From positions 62,001 to 126,000 of the forward strand of contig WEDG01000464.1 in assembly GCA_017591395.1 (NCBI GenBank): DNA of 64,000 nt, given 5' to 3'. The notes beneath the pieces are model-generated. The model did not search any database and was not told the DNA's origin. It worked only from the letters and a program-made list of their open reading frames with translations. Both the position numbers and the translations under genes were made by a program. This document shows positions 1-11,033 of the stretch, piece after piece. Every line of letters starts with the position of its first letter. Positions within the stretch are counted from its first letter, which is position 1. Origin of the DNA: Schistocephalus solidus (lineage: Eukaryota > Platyhelminthes > Cestoda > Diphyllobothriidea > Diphyllobothriidae).

Positions 1-35
1 ATTAGGTCACAAACTGTATTAGTACTGCATTCGGC
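1..35. repeat. Left arm of a 35-bp inverted repeat pair
   Basis: Read as reverse complement, bases 1-35 match bases 2221-2255 at about 32 of 35 positions, by eye. The arm begins at the window edge, so it may be longer. The pair could be the ends of a 2.2-kb DNA element, but no transposase frame lies between the arms. Confidence 0.65.
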
Positions 36-890
36 GTTCTTGAGGATACTGGATTTATTCACCTAACAAGTGTTCAAAACTACCAAAACATGTCAAGTTC
101 TCATGTTTTGGTGCTCAGGTGATGCGGGCTCGAAGGAGGAACACAACAGGGTGCGCACATTGCGCGCGAAATTTGACTTAGTGGAACGTTGCCATCTCAT
201 TATAACCTGCCTTCAAGGTCACCGATATATGAAAGGTGCGCTAGTTGGGTCGTGGTTGCTGCGCGCAGCAGAGCTTCATGGCAAGGCAGATCAAATCTTG
301 TGACTAAGTGGGATCAGAATGGACTGACCACCTCGTGCAACTAGGCTTTTGGTGCGAATGCAAATCAGCCAATATCCGCCCGTCCTGGATAACACATGAG
401 TCTGGAACTTCCTCCGCATCACCAACTTGGCACTGAAGTTATCTTTCTGGCTTTTGCCAGTTCTCATCGGGGCGGATAGAGGATGGACAAACGATAAAGG
501 ACATGGACGCACACACGCACGCGCAATGCCACTCAAAAGGATTCAGGGCACAAATGTGCTCCACTTTCGTGACGCGACCGACTGATGATGAAAAACTTTG
601 GGGGAAGCGGCTTGGGCCGATTTTGCGTAACACGGGGTTTTCTTGTGAACTTCACAACCTTCCAATCTGTCGTATGTGACATCTGTGCAGACGAGGAGGG
701 GCAAAACACGGGCAAGGACTGCCTGTGCGACCCTCCTACCGAACCCCGCGGATGGGTATGCGTACATTCGGGAACGGTGGCAGTTTGAAGGACGAAAAAG
801 AGCAGCAATTTATATACTCATGCACTGGTATTTTTCACACTCCAATCAGGCCGTAATACACGCCTAGCTTTTAACACCTGCCTACACGCC
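36..890. other. Region with no recognised gene
   Basis: Several overlapping short open frames on both strands (largest 91 codons, minus strand) show no motif I recognise and look like chance frames in GC-richer sequence. I see no RNA gene. Confidence 0.5.
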
Positions 891-894
891 AAGT

Positions 895-1100
895 CAACCC
901 TAACCCCAATTCTAACCCTAGACTTAACCCTATTCATTGGTTTATTTAGGGTTAGCATTCGTTGCCGGGTTAGTGGGGCCTCACAAACAGTCCCTGTCGA
1001 AATAGAAACCCCCTAATACAGGGTTAGGGTTAAGGACAAGATTAGGGTTAGGATTTCGTTTCGGGTTAGGGCTAAGGTGTGAATTAGGGTTAATTCTTGG
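895..1100. repeat. Interstitial telomere-like repeats in opposite orientations
   Basis: Bases 895-932 carry degenerate AACCCT repeats. Bases 946-957 and 1020-1095 carry degenerate TTAGGG repeats, with several exact GGGTTAGGG cores. The two tracts point in opposite directions around roughly 85 bases of other sequence. TTAGGG is the usual animal telomere unit; these copies are too decayed to be an active chromosome end. Confidence 0.7.
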
Positions 1101-1510
1101 TCTAGGACAGGGGAGCCAGTAGTTGTTCTGTAATTTATTGCAGGGCCACCTATTTTACCGGGGTCCCACTATTCACAAAGACGCAGACTTATATTTCCAC
1201 TTCTTACGGGGTTCATGAGGCCAAGAGTGCCCCGTTTGGTGCGTGGTAGTACCATTCACCGAAAAGCTATATGCATTCAAATCATATCCCACTTTGGTCT
1301 CAGGCTTTTCCAATTTCCGTTCTGCTCCTGAGTCATGGCAAGCTGAAACCATTCTGGGTTAAGTGGATAATTGGGTGGTAAGCTAATACCAGTGAGTATT
1401 ACAACAAGCTGTTATATTTTGCAAGTTTCGGGAAGTCTTTAAAAAGACTCCTAACCGCCTGAGCTAGAAAAATATTATTTTCCTGTTAATGGAAAAAATT
1501 AGGCTCCTGA

Positions 1511-1786
1511 CCCTTTGAAATCCCTCAACGGACGCTGCAATCAGCAATGGAGCATCATGTGACCTCCGAAATGCCCCCGTTGGACCCCCTCCCAAGGGCG
1601 ACAGTTTTTTTCTCCTAAATATCACCGGGAGTTTTTCACTGTCTGCTCTTTTTCAGCTTTGTTCCAATATGTTGCCCTCGCCAACATATCGAGATACTAT
1701 TTTTTTTGATACCGCAACTCGTATGTACAAATAGGGAATTCAAAGGTGACTCACCTACATCTCCCTCAAATATACTGATACTGATA
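1511..1786 (+). repeat. Left arm of a 270-bp inverted repeat
   Basis: This block is the reverse complement of 3228-3495, with only scattered substitutions and small indels. No coding motif is visible. The two arms lie about 1.4 kb apart. It is a dispersed repeat of unknown class. Confidence 0.85.
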
Positions 1787-2220
1787 ACCACCAGCCGCCA
1801 TGACAGTTTGCCTGTGCATCCACGTTAAGGACTACAAACTCTTCAGCAGACATCTGGTTTTCACCTCCTCACCAAAAAAATTCAGGAAGTTTAGGAGGTT
1901 GGAACTCTATAAGTTATTGAATTCTTCATAGAATAACGTCTCAAATTTTTGTTTAATGTTTACAGACCAGCCGTTTGTACGGAAATAAGAACACCACATT
2001 ATTCATTAATCGAAATCGAACTCAGTCGAAACAGGTCTTTTTGCTCATTGAACATTCGATTAATAGGCTCTAAAACCTGGTGAGAAGGTTCAGCGATTTT
2101 ATTATACCCCTCCCGTCATACCTAATTCACCCAAAGCCTTCGTTGCAGACAGTTAAGACGGAAAAAGTCCAGGGTCCTGGCTCATGACACCACTACAGTA
2201 TCCAGGCTTCTGCCTCCTAA

Positions 2221-2255
2221 GCCGAATGCAGTACTAACACAGTTTGTGGCCTAAC
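2221..2255. repeat. Right arm of the 35-bp inverted repeat pair
   Basis: Reverse complement of bases 1-35 with about three mismatches. Sequence outside the arm does not continue the match convincingly. Confidence 0.65.
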
Positions 2256-3205
2256 TCGTGCAAAATGTCGACACTCACGAAAGATTGATAATTACTCAAA
2301 AGTTGACGCTAAAACATGTAAAAAAAGCTTTGAAATAATAATCAAGAACCCAATAGAAATTAAGAACTGAAAGGAAATATGGAAATTAATATTGCTTCGT
2401 TTAGAAATACCAACTTTTTTCAAAGAAGGCACCGTATTGCGAAAACGTGACTGTAAATGTGAGTATTAAATTAAGATATAATTTTCCGATGAAATCATAA
2501 ACATACTATTTTGTAAGAGAGCTTTCATTTCGCCAAATGCCGGTATTGGTATTTTTGCTATTGTTTTACAATTAGTGTCAGACCATCCTTGAAATACCGG
2601 TGAATATTTCACGATTTTCAGTGTTTGCAAGCGATTGGTCATAAATTTAGACTCTGTTCTGTCTTTGCCAAAACCTTCAAATAAGATATTTATTAAAAGT
2701 ATTTGCCGAAGTAGTGAGTTTCTGGATATTCGCTCTAATGCAGCTAGCCGTTTGCGTCATATTTGTAGAATCACACAAACATTTAAACTCATCGCCGAAA
2801 AATGAACATCCAAAATTTGCAATTAATATGCCTAAGATCAATTGAAAACGTTTTATAATTCCTTACCTCTTTAAAAAGCCCTATACCTAGACATTAAGCT
2901 GATGAATTTATGCGGACGCTACCTATCTCCAAGGTTAAGTCAAGGTGAAAATGTAGAATTCGGACCGGTTGTTTGATTTCACTGAAAATAGATGATACAT
3001 CGGCCCAGACACAGGATGGGAAGGGTGTAATCATGTGTTAGCGAGAATGACCGGTTTCCTCCCCGGACTCTGACATCTTCCAGTCTCGCCCGTCGCTCGT
3101 TCTTCACTTCCCTTTCCGTCAAAACCATCGGCAACCCTACCCGCAGTCGCCGACAGCGCCACTCCCCACCAGCATTCTATTGAAATGTGAGAACAACTCC
3201 CTTCC
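2256..3205. other. AT-rich spacer with nothing recognised
   Basis: No open frame longer than 60 codons and no repeat shared with the rest of the window was found. Confidence 0.5.
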
Positions 3206-3227
3206 AGACGGGTAACGGCATCTGTAT

Positions 3228-3495
3228 TCAGTATCAGTATCAGTATATTTGAGGAGATGTAGGTGAGTTACCTTTGAATTCCCATTTGCACATGCGAGTT
3301 GTGGTATCAAAAATAGTATTCGATATGTTGGCGAGGCCAACATAGTGGAACGAAGTTGAAAAAGAGCAGACAGTGAAAAACCCCTGGTGATATTTAGGAG
3401 AAAAACTGTCGCCCTTGGGAGGGTCCAACGGGGCATTTCGGAGGTCACATGATGCTCCATTGCAGATTGCAGCGTCCGTTGAGGGATTTCAAAGG
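3228..3495 (-). repeat. Right arm of the 270-bp inverted repeat
   Basis: Inverted copy of 1511-1786. A 107-codon minus-strand frame runs through it, but the other copy breaks that frame, so I do not treat it as coding. Confidence 0.85.
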
Positions 3496-3776
3496 CTGAA
3501 ATAGATGTCCAGATCGCCTCGGTTCATTGCGGTTCGAACCAGGGATAACGTTCATACACCTCATGGACGACGGACGCCAGGTCCAGCTGATGCGAATACT
3601 CACGGTGTCACCAAGGTGTGTAAATAAGTTAAGCATCGAAGACCCTCGAGGACCCCAGCATGGGAATAATGAGAGAATGCAAGCCCTCGAACGAAAATAA
3701 CAAACAAGGCAATGTTACTCAAATATAACTAGTAGTATCATTAATGCCTTACTTTCTGACGTCACACTTGCAGCTT

Positions 3777-6549
3777 TCAGTTAGTGTTGTAGCTCGCACC
3801 ATTATATCGATCTAACTTTCGCTTAAAAACCTCCAAGGAGTCCGACATTACAACATCCAGAGGAAGACTATTCCAAGCTTCGACTACTCTTTTGGAGAAG
3901 AAGTACTTCCGAGTCACACGTAATTTGAGAGGATGACCTCTCAAGTTCGTTGTGTTTGCTAACTCGAAGAAATCCCTGGCACGAGACAACAGTCCTGGAT
4001 ACGTAGTATGCGGAATGTTAGCATCAGGTCCCCGAAGCTGTCTATAGTGCAAGGAAAGAGATTGAGACTCGACAGCCGTGTTTCATAAGGCAGTGAGCCA
4101 TGTCCAAGGACAAGTTTGGTTGCTCGCCTTTGACCTTTTCGAGGATGTTGATGTCCTTCGCCGCCCAGGGTCTCCAAGCTTGGATAGCGGACTCCAACTG
4201 TGGCCGCACGAATGTTCCCGAAGACTTTAGCGAAGCAGTCGGTAGTGAAGGCTGCAAAAAGCTCGTTTAACGAGGTACAGAATCGACATGGCTGACTTCG
4301 CTACCTTTGCGCAATGTAGGGAGGGTTTAAGCGAAGGCGTGATCCAGACTCCAAGGTCCTTTTGGACATCCACTTCTTTCAATGGAATGCCATTCAGACT
4401 GTAAACCGTACGGTTCGAAGGATTGCTTTTTCCCGACTCGTATGATATTGCACTTGCTCTCATTAAACGGCAAGAGCCAGTCATTGACCATTTATGGAGT
4501 CGATTTGCTTGCCTGCAAGTCTCTCTTCATCAGCCCCCAGTTTGAATGACGCGCCAAAGTTTGAGATCATCGGCAAACATGGCAATATCGCAGTCCAGTT
4601 CGTTGGCACAATCGTTGATGTAGACAATGAACAGTATAGGCCGAGAACAGAGCCATGGGGAACACCACTCTCAACCTCAACTTTAGCTCGACTGTTTGTC
4701 ACTGATATGCACAGTTTGTGAGCGGCCAGTTAAGAAGTTTTCTATCCATGTCAGAAGTCTACCTCTTTACGCCTATGCGGTTGAGTTTATAAAGAAGGCG
4801 GTGGTGCGGCACGCTATCAAAAGCCTTTTTGAAGTCTATATAGACTGCGTGCACCGTATTACCACTATCGACCGCTTCAGTCCAACGTTCTAAACAGTAC
4901 AGCAAATTTGTGACGCAGGATCTACCTCTACGGAAACCGTGCTGGGCTTCGGATAGCAGATTGTTATGTTCGAAGAACTGCATTAGTTGTTGCTTAATTA
5001 TTTTTTCCATGATTTTGCAGCAAATTGAAGTTAGGCTGACTGGTCGATAATTGTTAGCAGAGGCCCGACTTCCACCCTTATAAAAGCGGCGTAATCCATG
5101 CGGATTTCCAGTCGGCTGGTAGACTTCCGGTCTGGAAGGATGCTTGGAAAAAGCGTGAGAGTGGTTTTGCCAACTCCTCGCGAGCTCTTTCAACAGCTTG
5201 ACAGGTACTTCATCGGGACCCGGAGACTTAGATTCCTTTAACCCCAAAAGTTCCTTGAGGACAGTAGTCTCCAGTAAAATTAACAGTCTCGACTATTGCA
5301 TCCACTTCGAAGCCATCGGTGGGGTGATCGTATCTCGCTCCTTTGTGAAAACCACCGACTGGAAAAATTCCGAAAGACGATTAGCCTTCGCTCCGTCTTC
5401 AGTGAGGTCTATGCCCTCGGCTGTCCTCAGCAGGGATATTGGATCCTTGTTCCGTGTATTCTGTCTGAGGTAACCGTAAAACAGTTTCGGGTTCACGGTG
5501 GCCCGGTTCAGCAGGTCCACTTCGAAAGCCTCGTCTTGTTCTAGTAAAGACCCTTGATCCGATTTCTCTGCATTTTATACGCATTTAGAGATGCAGGAGT
5601 TCCGTCCGTAAGCGATTTTTTTCCACAATCTCCGCTTTTGTTAACTTCGATTTTAAGGCCTGCGAAAGCCATCGCGGTCTGTTCGTTAACCTTTTTCTTA
5701 AAAATTGGACAGTGTTTTTCCATGAGCCTGTGCAGTCTGTCCCGGAACGTTTCCCAGTCCTCGGTTACGTTTCCAGAGAATAAATGTTCCCACTGAGTGC
5801 GCATGAGTTCGGCCCTCATTCCACCGAAATCGCCTTGCCATATGTTCCTTCTGATTGTTGTGGTTCTTGCTGGTATAGAGAATAGTGAGTACCCCATCGC
5901 AGTACCACGTGGTCACTTTTGCCCAGCGGCGGTAGACACAACACTTCGTCGATGCTGTCGTGCGACTTCGTGAGAACTAGGTCCAGGCAATTGGCCTGTT
6001 GTCCTTCGCACACCCTGGTTGGAAAAAGTGACGTGCTGTGTGAGACGCAGCTTTAGTGTCGTGCTCAGAAAACAACCGTCGAAGGCTAGATCAGAACTAT
6101 ATGTGCACAGGTCGAGCTCCAGTCGATGTGAGGCGCATTGAAGTCACCCATGATCAGGATATCCAACCGTGTGGCAATCTTTTTCAAGTTCCTCTAGCAG
6201 GTAAGCATCTGCTACGGGGTCTCTTCTCGGTGGGCGGTAGACTGTCAGGACATCTAGACTTGATGTACCTGGCACTTTTACGGATAGCCATATCGCCTCG
6301 GAAGTAGGCGCGAGTTTATAAGTTTTGTCTAAGACTGTAATTTCGCTTTTCACGTATGTGAGTACGCCACCTCCTTGACGCTCTTTCCTGTCTTTTTCTA
6401 AAAGTTGGTAGCCAGCCATATTTACCTCTCGGTCGTCCACGTTGGGACAACCAAGTTTCTGTTACGGAAATTATATCTGGAGATAGATCGCAGATATGAA
6501 TCTTAAGCTCGTCGAGCTTCGATAATATACTCTGTGCATTAGTGTACAT
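3777..6549 (-). pseudogene. Broken ORF2 (endonuclease plus reverse transcriptase)
   Basis: ORF2 normally nicks DNA with an apurinic-type endonuclease and copies the element RNA at the nick. Here it survives as at least eight frame pieces. Endonuclease pieces lie at 6549-6144 and 6013-5816, the linker at 5897-5293, RT motifs 0 to A at 5247-4759, motif B (a degraded PHGSVLG) and the FADD catalytic core at 4702-4481, and the thumb and C-terminal region at 4484-3777. The catalytic Asp residues of motifs A and C are still visible, but no continuous frame remains. Confidence 0.85.
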
Positions 6550-6604
6550 GCATGTTAGTATTCGGTTTGCTCGGAAATGCTAACAGTCAGGTGCGAGCCC
6601 CTGT

Positions 6605-7690
6605 TTACTGGGCCAACTGCGTGGTAATCCGGAACGGGCCTCTCCAGGGGGAGAATAATGGACGATGGATCACTTGGTTGTTGTAAATAACCAAGTTTGT
6701 TTCCCCTCGCTGAGCCGCCGTCTTAGTTCGATGACAAGTTGATGGCGTTTGTTCCGCTCTGCAGGTGAGAAGTTGTTGAAAAATTCCAGGGTTTGAGTTT
6801 TGTAACTTAAAGCGCCTCGACAGAATGAGACTGGCTTCCTGGCTACTGGTCAAGATAACATTAAGAGGCCTAGGACGTGTTGATTCGATTGGCTTTCGGG
6901 CCGTTTTTCCAAGGCGGAAGGCTTTTTCCAGTTCAATCGACGTATTAGGTTCCAGCATATTGTTCAGAAGTTCACGAAAGTGGTTCATGTCTTCAGAATA
7001 TCGGTCTACTGGAGTCGCAGCTGTTGATTCAGGTAGTCCCTGTATTATGAAGCTTTTCTGTCCGTGGCATTTTTATAATTACGACGCTGTCTTCCTCTAT
7101 CTGGTGGGAAGGTTTCACGTTGCGCACTGGTGATGATGGAGGGATGCTGATTGGCTATGTGTTGGCTTTGATCCGGTTTTTCGATTCGGCAAATTCCACG
7201 GGTTCGACGATTTTGAATCGCAGGTGGTATTTTTCGGTTGGGGAATCGATTCTACTGCCCTGTGCTTGGTGTAGAGAATCTCAGTACTTCCTGTGGAGGA
7301 CAAGGCAATGGTCAAAGCCCCGTGTTCGAGCTTTTTTAAGGAATCTTTGGAAGTCGATTGTCCATTGGCTTTCTCCTTCTTGGTGTCAGTTTTGCGGTTT
7401 GGACGGTTTTTTTTGTTTTAGGCGGACTATTTTTGTCCTGCGCCGTTGGTACTTGTTGTTCAGTAGCCGAAGCAGCTTTCAAAGTTGTTGTTGGGATACC
7501 CTTTGATCGGGTATCGATGGTTTTGCTTCTGGTAAGTCGTTCCGTGGACTCCTGAGTGGCATCTACTGCTTTAGAGGTGCCTTTTAGCGCAGATTTTATT
7601 TGTCTTATCTCATCCTCGAGCTGGTTTAGCTTCATAGACAGTTTATGACAGCCTCCACAAATGGCAGTGTTGTCAATAGCGTGCATATTA
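6605..7690 (-). pseudogene. ORF1 remnant of the CR1-like element
   Basis: The upstream part (about 7690-7336) has a CGGCHKL cysteine pair followed by a heptad-like stretch (LNQLEDEIRQIKSALKG), suggesting a short zinc-binding motif plus coiled coil. The downstream part (6988-6605) has LEKAFRLGKTARKPIESTRPRPLNVIL, the charged RNA-recognition-like region typical of LINE ORF1. The element at 57.7-62.7 kb has the same two blocks in the same order. Frameshifts separate the parts. Confidence 0.7.
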
Positions 7691-7717
7691 ATTTGAGAGA
7701 GCGCTCGCCGCCGTGAT

Positions 7718-7790
7718 GAGGTGGTCGAGTGGTTAGCGAGAAACGTCGCCATCGCGTTGGTGGTCGCGGGTTCAATTCCGGTTTGCATGA
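7718..7790 (+). repeat. tRNA-like sequence (SINE head or tRNA pseudogene)
   Basis: A box A-like TGGTCGAGTGG is followed about 45 bases later by a box B-like GGTTCAATTCC. I cannot pair a convincing acceptor stem, so a working tRNA is unlikely. It lies antisense at the 5' end of the decayed LINE. Confidence 0.5.
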
Positions 7791-7799
7791 CTTTTGAAT

Positions 7800-8045
7800 T
7801 TTTGTGTCGTGACTTAAGAAGTAACGAGTGGCTAGGTGAGGTTTACACTATCAGCGCTTTTTACACAAACAGTATATAAATTATCTACTTCGCCTTTTTG
7901 CAAAATTAATGAAATCCCTCGAACGTTCTTAACTACTTCAGCTCGAGGAAGTTGTTAAAAGTATTTGCTATAACGAGTTACTCGATATAAAATTGCAAGA
8001 TCAATTAGACAGAATATGGATAATGAACGACTCAGCCTGTTTTGT
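7800..8045. other. Spacer with nothing recognised
   Basis: AT-rich sequence between the LINE 5' end and a tandem repeat; no gene or motif seen. Confidence 0.4.
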
Positions 8046-8049
8046 AGAT

Positions 8050-8272
8050 ACTCCTCAGAAAGCCTGACGAGCAGTTAGAGCCTGGATTGGACTGGTAGGT
8101 TGTGTAGGCCAAGCCCAAATTTTTCGGTAGGTTGCTCTATTTGGAGAACTGTCCTAGTCGAACAAAAGTCCTCAGAAACCCTGGAGAGCGAATGGATTGG
8201 ACTGGTGGGTTATGTAGGCCAAGATTTCCAACAGTGCTCGATTTGGAGAACTCTCCTAGTCAAACTGTGGGG
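8050..8272 (+). repeat. Two-copy tandem repeat, unit about 110 bp
   Basis: The phrase GGATTGGACTGGT followed by a GGTT-TGTAGGCCAAG block and then TTTGGAGAACT-TCCTAGTC occurs twice in direct order (about 8050-8163 and 8166-8272), with the spacing kept. A 69-codon frame crosses both copies without a recognised domain. Confidence 0.7.
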
Positions 8273-8299
8273 GTATCGAAGGCACTCGGCAGAAGATTC

Positions 8300-9150
8300 A
8301 GTTAATTGATTCAATAATTTGAACCAATTAATGTCTGTGGACTGATTGTTTCAGTGCAAAGACTCGATTAAATTCGGTCTTCTTGTTGCTCGAAAATTCA
8401 AACCGCGCGGCAACCGTTCAGTTCAGTAGGCTCTGTATAATGTTATTTCTCTCCTTTTATGAATTTTTGATATTTCCCATAACATATACTCCGTGATATT
8501 CAACTCGTCTCTTACCATTTATGCGTGTGTGTTTGTGGAGCATTTACCAACTTTGTTCAGCATTTAGATACTCATTAGAATATTCCAGATCGTCTAGTGA
8601 TCCATTTTTGCTGAACTCACCATCTTCGGTCACTGCAGTTGAGCTTCAACCTTTCTGATTTGATTCCTATGATACGCAGCCGCTTACCGACTAACATTCG
8701 GGCCTTCGCTATTTTTGGAGTAGTTTTGAGAAACAGCAGTTGGCGGTGAGGAGACACGACCCCTTATCTCAGGTAGCCATGAGCACACTGGACGCAGGAG
8801 ACCTATTGGCGTTGGAGGTTACCCACATCGTTGGCGCCTGCCCAACAAGGAAAGGCCGCGAATTCCTGGAGGTAGTACACTCAGACGAGGCATGCATTAA
8901 CAGGCATAACGATTTTGATGTCAATAACAAATTTCTCAAGGTCATGTGGAAACGAAAAACCACTATCGACCGGATAAATTAAAACACTGGACACCTATTT
9001 GCTCAAACTTTAGCTAACCATTGAATCTTGTGTTAGGCATTGTTTAAGGTTAACTGTTTTCTGTACGTTCCAATTTATCTGAAGACGGGCTGGGGCACCA
9101 GGTTGGAAAATTTACAACATAAAGTTATATCGTTCCCAAAGAACTTAAAC
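8300..9150. other. Region with no recognised gene
   Basis: An 80-codon plus-strand frame at 8740-8982 overlaps a 64-codon minus-strand frame. Neither has a motif I recognise or flanking splice sites that I could defend. Confidence 0.4.
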
Positions 9151-9169
9151 TTAATTATATATATATAGG

Positions 9170-9296
9170 CAGAATAACATGACAGCCTATATACTTAGCT
9201 GCCTTACGGCTGCTGGCGGGGCTTGAGAGTTAGCCCCAAGGCACAACGGGACGAGTGAGTCCTGTAACCGATCAGTGATCGCCCCATTACCATTGT
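9170..9296 (-). repeat. Diverged inverted copy of the (TA)-linked unit
   Basis: Read in reverse, this matches the unit at 9320-9428 in its landmarks: a GGGGC-ATC-GATC block, CCCGTTGTGCC and a GCC-GC-GCAG block. It is clearly more decayed. A similar diverged copy is at 17835-17945. Confidence 0.55.
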
Positions 9297-9319
9297 CATA
9301 TATATATATATATATATAT
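9297..9319. repeat. (TA)n microsatellite
   Basis: Perfect TA dinucleotide run of about 22 bases directly before the 105-bp unit. Confidence 0.95.
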
Positions 9320-9428
9320 GATAGTATGGGGCTCACCGATCTGCCTAAGGAACATGCATGTTCCGTTGTGCCCTGGAGCTCAGACTAGAGCCCTCGCAGG
9401 CGGTCGCATAGCGACGTGTAGCATATGA
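9320..9428 (+). repeat. 105-bp palindrome-bearing repeat unit
   Basis: Nearly identical to 32730-32833. It contains a perfect 16-base palindrome, GGAACATGCATGTTCC, at 9349-9364. Both copies sit directly between TA-rich runs. No coding potential. Confidence 0.85.
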
Positions 9429-9447
9429 TATATATATAGCATATATA

Positions 9448-9449
<2 letters not shown>

Positions 9450-9533
<84 letters not shown>
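9450..9533. repeat. (TA)n microsatellite, about 84 bases
   Basis: Uninterrupted TA run. The 69- and 73-codon minus-strand frames here are only translated TA repeat and are not genes. Confidence 0.97.
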
Positions 9534-9535
<2 letters not shown>

Positions 9536-9630
9536 ACAAAAGTGGAACCGACAAAAGACAAGGGAGACCGGAATGGCCATTTCTGGCTTATTAGCCGTCA
9601 TCAGCCATTCATACCCAATCCCAAGTGTGG
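9534..9630 (-). mobile_element. SINE fragment (body and 3' part)
   Basis: On the minus strand it reads the shared SINE body: a CATTC-rich start, GGCTGATGACGGCTAATAAG, CCAGAAATGGCCATTCCGG and TCTCCCTTGTCTTTTGTCGG. The tRNA-like head seen at 32 kb is missing; the sequence changes at about 9631 into an inverted copy of the 105-bp unit. Confidence 0.85.
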
Positions 9631-9633
9631 AAC

Positions 9634-9740
9634 ACCTGCGAGGGCTCTAAAATGAGCTCCAGGGCACAATGGAACATACATATTCCTTAAGCAGATTGGT
9701 GAGCCGCACACTATCATATATATATATATATATATAAACT
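9634..9740 (-). repeat. Inverted 105-bp unit plus short (TA)n
   Basis: Reverse complement of the unit at 9320-9428, with several substitutions, ending in another TA run at 9717-9736. Together with 9320-9533 it makes an interrupted inverted repeat around the TA array and SINE. Confidence 0.8.
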
Positions 9741-11030
9741 GGAAATGCTGATATCACTTTTCAAAACTGCAAAAGTGCACAGTCCCGAAGTAAGCCACTT
9801 AAGAAAGAAGCGATCAGCTACAGGTCTAACTTTTAACCCCAATCCTACCTTTAACCATAACCCTGGTTTTTTGTGCAAAACCTTCTATATCATGGACAGT
9901 TCCTGTTCTCGTGTCCAACCGGGGGCCATATGAAGTATGTGACCTATCCCATGAAACGTGATGACGGATAGTAAACTAAAAGAGGCTGCACATGTTATTT
10001 ATTCGTGTAACCTATTACAGAAAGTGTCCTTTTGCATGCAGGATATTGTTATAAATAATTTTATCAGCCAAAAGGTTAAAATATTTCAGCTGAAATCTAC
10101 GTTACCTTGTATTCAAATGGTTTCCTAAGCTAAGTGCTATGCTAGACCATAGTTGTGCATCTGCGCGTTTTTCTTTGAGGAGAGAGTAGTGTATCCTCGC
10201 GAGTTTTACCAGATGGAACTTTACTGCATTTCCATCCGAAGGAGCATATTGCAAGAAAACAGGTTTTTTGAAGGCTAGACATTTTTTTCGATTTCAGAAA
10301 GCTCCATTTTCAAATGTGTGTGCTTTCTTGTCCGAAAACGCATTAATAATGGCTGCTGACAATCCTTTGTTTAAATATCCCAACATTTTCTTGCTTTTTC
10401 GATTTACTCTTATGGGTAACTATGAGATGGACGCTTACCAAAAGTTATGTTGAATTTGAAGCATATGATTAGATACTTTTTGTATAGTATAGGTTCCTTT
10501 CATTCGCAATTTAGAAACGGAACGGGCAGAAGATTAGCAGTTTTCGCATTAGCTGATTATTTATACGGCAACCTTGCCGCGCATTTTCAATCCTAGAACT
10601 GGGCCTAAAAGTAAACATGTATTGCGTCAAATGCTCCCGATACAGAGAGAAAGGCGAGTTCCTTTAAATTGCAGCAGAAAAATTCTCACTAAGTTTCAGA
10701 GAAGTCGTAACAGCTCGAATTTTCGTAACCGTGGCGAAGAAGGAGGATATCATTCGGCAAAATATCCAATTAAATCGTTTTTTCAAGAGGTGACTTGTTA
10801 AAGAAAGTTTTTATAAATGGATGTTTGGCGTATCTATTATCGACTATTGTTGTCGACTTCCATTTTTATCGGGGATGAGCTTCTATCAAGAAATATCGAA
10901 TAACTCCTTACTTCGGTAAACGCTTTTAAATAATATCTTATTTTTATGATTTCGATATACACGTAGAACAGAATCTACACTTATGCCCAATCAATTAAAA
11001 GCAGTGAAAATCCGATGAAAAATTCCGATA
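9741..11030. other. Region with no recognised gene
   Basis: Short AT-rich frames only. Bases 9830-9870 hold a weak run of AACCC-like repeats resembling decayed telomere units. Confidence 0.4.
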
Positions 11031-11033
11031 AAG

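Larger units (their letters stand above)
3740..7700 (-). mobile_element. CR1-like non-LTR retrotransposon, near full length, decayed
   Basis: On the minus strand the order is ORF1 remnant (about 7690-6605), endonuclease (about 6549-5880), linker, reverse transcriptase (about 5250-4480) and the C-terminal domain ending near 3777. Recognisable landmarks are the endonuclease start TNAQSILSKLDEL, the GKSDH motif near 5910, the RT entry motif YRPVSLTSICCKIMEKI, motif A YIDFKKAFDSVP, and AMFADD at 4563-4583. Many frameshifts and stops break ORF2, so the copy is dead. The conserved tail WNSLPLDVV...FKRKLD marks the protein end. Limits are approximate. Confidence 0.88.

Noticed and set aside
3520..3560. 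GCGGTTCGAACC as a tRNA box B
   Set aside because: No box A at a suitable distance on either strand.
7336..7788. Met at 7788 as the real start of LINE ORF1
   Set aside because: The first 40 codons fall in tRNA-like sequence; the conserved part begins near the cysteine pair at about 7660.
8740..8982. 80-codon frame as an unknown small gene
   Set aside because: No motif, no splice context, and an equally open antisense frame.
9345..9601. Open frames reading IYIYIY, also at 32392-32765
   Set aside because: They are translations of (TA)n runs and have no coding meaning.
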